Source: Sulfurimonas sp. | GTDB taxonomy: Bacteria; Campylobacterota; Campylobacteria; Campylobacterales; Sulfurimonadaceae | Reading direction: 5' to 3' | Length of the DNA: 64,000 nt | NCBI GenBank assembly: GCA_030949945.1 | Contig: JAUZRZ010000025.1 | Location: forward strand, 164,587 to 228,586 | Shown here: piece after piece, positions 61,065 through 64,000 of the stretch | Numbering within the stretch: position 1 is the stretch's first letter | Layout of the letters: the number at the start of each line of letters is the position of its first letter | Notes under the pieces: generated by a model | What the model was told of the DNA's origin: nothing | Databases searched by the model: none | Seen by the model: the letters and a program-made list of their open reading frames with translations, nothing else | Position numbers and translations under genes: made by a program

Positions 61065-61943
61065 TTACAGGGTCACAGGCAAGTAAAAGCTCATATCAAA
61101 AGTTTCATCCTTACTTAGATGGTGGTGTTTTTTGTAGATAGCATAAGGAGGACGGATAGTGGTAACATAGTCACTTTTTGGTAACCACTCGTGATAAACC
61201 CAGTTAATAAACTTCAGTATATCTCCGCGTTTACCTTGCAAGTCAAACTTAGCATAAACACCCCCAGAGATATATAACTGAGGCAGGACAGTTGTATCTA
61301 TACTTTTTTTACCCTCTTTTAATGAAACACAGGCAACATGCTGACACTCACTAAGCGGTGTAACTGCAGGATTATCATGAAATAGTGAGATATAGGTATG
61401 CTCCTCTATGTCCGAAGACAAAATCCATACCTGAAGTTTTTGCCAAGTACTACGGATGTTTTCCTCATAGCCATAATGACGGATATAGTATGCATATATA
61501 TCTGGCATTTTTTCAAAAGTAGGGTTTATCTCTTCAAAAGATGCATCAGAGCCACTTGCGTTTGGTGAAGATACTATAAGGTTTTGAGAGTATTTTTTAT
61601 CTCCACCCTTGCGCCACTCTTTAGGTGTCATTAAAAAACGCTGTTTAAATGCTCTTATAAATGAAGTTTGAGCACTATATCCACATGCAAGCGCGATAGT
61701 AGATATGTTCGCATTTGTATTTGTAAGTAGAAGAGTTGATGCTTTTTGCAAACGGATAGATTTAACAGTCTCATAAATATTTCGTCCAAAAGTCTCTTTA
61801 AATATCTTATGCATATGAAATTTACTAATTTTAAACACTTCAGCTAATTCATCTAAATTTATCTCTGTATCTATATGCTTATATATGTAGTGCATGAGGT
61901 TATTGGAGATACTTGTTCTCTTCTCAATGGTCTCTTTTTTCAT
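61065..61943 (-). CDS. AraC-family regulator with GyrI-like effector domain
   Basis: The 292 residues hold two AraC helix-turn-helix units at the N-terminus (INLDELAEVFKISKFHMHKI and IALACGYSAQTSFIRAFKQR, then MTPKEWRKG) and a C-terminal GyrI/SOUL-like effector-binding domain (PDIYAYYIRHYGYEE, YARFDLQG-type KFDLQGKRGDILKFINWVYH). This is the Rob/SoxS-like arrangement of domains. It probably senses a small hydrophobic compound and controls nearby or stress genes. It faces icd divergently across a 185-bp gap with a GATAATTATC site. Confidence 0.87.
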   Translation of the reverse strand: MKKETIEKRTSISNNLMHYIYKHIDTEINLDELAEVFKISKFHMHKIFKETFGRNIYETVKSIRLQKASTLLLTNTNANISTIALACGYSAQTSFIRAFKQRFLMTPKEWRKGGDKKYSQNLIVSSPNASGSDASFEEINPTFEKMPDIYAYYIRHYGYEENIRSTWQKLQVWILSSDIEEHTYISLFHDNPAVTPLSECQHVACVSLKEGKKSIDTTVLPQLYISGGVYAKFDLQGKRGDILKFINWVYHEWLPKSDYVTTIRPPYAIYKKHHHLSKDETFDMSFYLPVTL

Positions 61944-61982
61944 TAATTCACAACTTTGGCTAATTTTTTACTCAATAAAAGA

Positions 61983-61994
61983 TAATTATCATAA
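61983..61994. promoter_or_regulatory. Fur-box-like sequence between AraC gene and icd
   Basis: GATAATTATCAT resembles part of a Fur box. It lies in the divergent promoter region, where a TATAAT for icd is seen near 62031. Short matches of this kind are expected by chance in AT-rich DNA. Confidence 0.2.
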
Positions 61995-62129
61995 CAAGAA
62001 TAGTATAGAGTAAGACAAAAAAACACCCTATAATTCTCACCAGACTTATCAAATGCAATCTGAGTGCGCATAAGAATTATGCTTTGGTAATCTTAAGTTA
62101 GACACATAAAAAGGATTCATAACAACAAT

Positions 62130-63602
62130 GTGCAAAGCAAACAGATTACAGTAGCGAACTTTGTTTGGTGATGGTATCGGTCCAGAAATTATGGATGCGA
62201 GTCTTAGAGTACTTGATGCTGCTGGTGCAGATGTAGAGTGGGAACATATCGAAGTTGGTGAAAAAGTTTACCTTGCTGGTAATACTTCTGGTATCGCTGA
62301 GGAAGCTTGGGCTTCAATTAAGAAAAACAAAGTTCTTTTTAAAGCACCTATTACAACACCTCAAGGTGGTGGATATAAGAGTTTAAATGTAACAATTCGT
62401 AAAACATTAGGTCTTTATGCAAATGTACGTCCTGCTATCTCTTATAACCCGTTTATACCTTCAAGATACCCAGGTATGAATGTTCTTACTATTCGTGAAA
62501 ATGAAGAAGATTTATATGCAGGAATTGAGCACCAACAGACTCCAGAAGTAACTCAGTGTCTAAAAATCATTACAAGACCTGGTTGTGAAAAAATATGTCA
62601 ATATGCATTTGAGTATGCAAAAGCATATGGTAGAAAAAGAATCACTTGTATGATTAAAGATAACATTATGAAATTAACTGATGGTCTTTTTGTAAAAGTA
62701 TTCTACGAAACTGCTAAAAACTATCCAGATATCGTAGCTGAAGATTGGATTATTGATATCGGTATGGCTAAACTAGTAGATAGCCCTGAAGAGTTTGACA
62801 TGGTTCTTATGCCTAACCTTTATGGTGATGTTGCAACTGATATTCTTGGACTTATGACAGGTTCAGTTGGTATTGCGCCAGGTGCTAATGTTGGTGATGA
62901 TATAGCTATGTATGAAGCGATTCACGGTTCTGCTCCACGTCATGCTGGTAAAAACAAAGCAAATCCATCAGGACTTTTACTTTCAGGTGTTATGATGATG
63001 GTTCAGATGGGTCAACCAGAAGTAGCAGAGAAGGTTCACAATGCTTGGTTAAAAACTATTGAAGATGGTATCGTAACTTATGACCTTGCTAGAAAGCTTA
63101 AAGCTGAAGGGTAGAGCACATACAGAAGTTGGTACTAAAGAGTTTGCTGATGCAGTTATAGAGAGACTTGGTCAAGAACCATCTACTTTTGATGTAATTA
63201 GATATGACAAAGCTATCAAGATTAAAAAGCCAACACTTACTAATGTTAAGAGCCAAAAAATGGACTTAATCGGTGTAGATATTTTTACAAGAGGTGACTT
63301 TAATGATGCGAATATCATTGGTGATAAACTTGGTTGAAGCTAGCAGAAGCATACAGGACATGAGACTTAAAATGATTTCTAACAGTGGTCAAAAGTATTA
63401 TCCAAATGGTCACCCAGAGACTTTCTTAACAGATCACTGGAGATGTAGATACTATGCTAAGAATCAAGGTGACATTATCTCAAATGAGATAATCACAGAT
63501 ATGATGAATAGAATTTCAGCATCAGGTATTGAAGTAATTAAAACTGAAAACCTTTACAAACTTAATGGAGAACTTGCTTATTCTCTTGGTCAAGGCGAGT
63601 AA
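62130..63602 (+). CDS. icd: NADP-type isocitrate dehydrogenase, long form (frameshifted)
   Basis: Isocitrate dehydrogenase converts isocitrate and 2-oxoglutarate; in rTCA-cycle sulfur oxidisers it can work in the reductive direction. From the GTG at 62130 the frame reads QSKQITVAN, then, after an extra T near 62160, GDGIGPEIMDASLRV. Substrate-site motifs are IRENEEDLYAGIEHQQ, DGLFVKVFYE and NLYGDVATDILGLMTGSVG. Further shifts near 63113 and 63335 lead into a C-terminal domain ending ENLYKLNGELAYSLGQGE. The total of about 490 residues matches the long Thermus-like type, not the 416-residue E. coli type. Confidence 0.88.
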
Positions 63603-63659
63603 ATAATTTTCTCTCCCCTTTATTAATAAGGGTTGGTATTAACTCAAAGGAGTTATAAG

Positions 63660-64000
63660 TGAGTACACTATCTGAACTATCACCAAGTATAAAGCAAGCT
63701 GTTATGTTACTCAAGAAAGGTCAAGCTAGTTGCTTTTCCTACTGAAACAGTTTATGGTTTAGGTGCAGATGCATCAAATACTGAGGCTGTTAAGTCAATA
63801 TTTACTCTTAAAGGTCGACCTACTAACCATCCTTTAATAGTACATATTTTTGATGAAAGTAAACTCAATGAGTGGGCAAAAGATATTCCTGAGTCAGCTT
63901 GGAAGTTAGCTAAAGCATTCTGGCCTGGACCACTTACACTTATTTTACCTCGCCTGTCCAATGTAAATGATGTAGTAACTGGGGTTTAGATACAGTAGCA
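63660..64000 (+). CDS. tsaC: Threonylcarbamoyl-AMP synthase, cut off by window edge (frameshifted)
   Basis: TsaC/Sua5 makes threonylcarbamoyl-AMP for t6A37 in tRNA. GTG at 63660 follows AAAGGAG. After a shift near 63725 the motifs are FPTETVYGLGADASN, LKGRPTNHPLIVHIF and FWPGPLTLIL. A second shift occurs near 63984, where the frame should give GLDTVA. The gene runs off the right edge. The short form versus Sua5 with an extra domain cannot be decided. Confidence 0.9.

Overview
The window is chromosomal DNA of a Campylobacterota (epsilonproteobacterial) bacterium, most like a Sulfurimonas-type sulfur oxidiser. The reasons are the HobA initiator partner, the gene order rppH-lysC-hobA-holB-folP known from Helicobacter and relatives, the short DprA, the low G+C content, and the family make-up overall. 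I infer the genus from remembered protein similarity, not from a search.

A feature of the whole window is that about thirty genes read as broken by single-base shifts, many at T, A, G or C runs. They include genes that should be essential (yidC, serS, fba, tatC, rpsF, ssb, queA, icd). On both sides of each break the family sequence simply continues in another frame. The best reading is long-read style homopolymer error in the assembly, not mass pseudogenisation. I therefore give such genes as one CDS over the whole span and state where the frame changes.

Layout: 1-6.3 kb holds transaldolase, a histidine kinase, pabB, pyrB, bioD and ilvC, with a structured non-coding element between bioD and ilvC. 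From 6.4 to 10.4 kb are a NYN-domain protein, a FIST-GGDEF-EAL signalling protein and a DUF1624-type membrane protein. From 10.4 to 15.5 kb runs the leftward cluster rpmH-rnpA-yidD-yidC-jag-mnmE-ruvX (membrane protein insertion, RNase P, tRNA wobble modification). From 15.5 to 26.4 kb come clpB, a nitroreductase, a PLP enzyme, a PEB4-like foldase, a hybrid kinase, nth, cmoA, small membrane proteins and fba, separated by several inverted-repeat elements. From 26.4 to 31.4 kb is the most accessory-looking part: a nucleotidyl-cyclase-like gene, a coiled-coil protein, an AT-rich palindromic stretch, a small HTH gene, HU, a NERD/helicase-like NTPase, msrB and a periplasmic cyclophilin.

From 31.4 to 35.5 kb is the rppH-lysC-hobA-holB-folP operon. 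From 35.5 to 42.7 kb are hemW, tatB-tatC-queA, dprA, a polysaccharide-deacetylase-like gene and rpsF-ssb-rpsR. From 42.8 to 49.8 kb are a propeller/OmpA-like envelope protein, a CoA-disulfide-reductase-like flavoenzyme, a heme-less cytochrome-like protein, serB, metF and serS. From 50 to 64 kb are a PAS/GAF/GGDEF cyclase, a flavoprotein, an ABC-F ATPase, an OFA-type MFS carrier, cysK, ycaO, an rRNA methyltransferase, an AraC regulator, isocitrate dehydrogenase and the start of tsaC.

I recognised no tRNA, rRNA, CRISPR array, transposase or prophage genes. The least explained parts are the intergenic elements: a 273-bp element with about 34-bp terminal inverted repeats and two inner hairpins downstream of nth, a 218-bp inverted-repeat-bounded structured region beside ilvC, a related pair of terminator-like repeats at 18.2 and 39.2 kb, and the palindrome-rich region in front of the small HTH gene.
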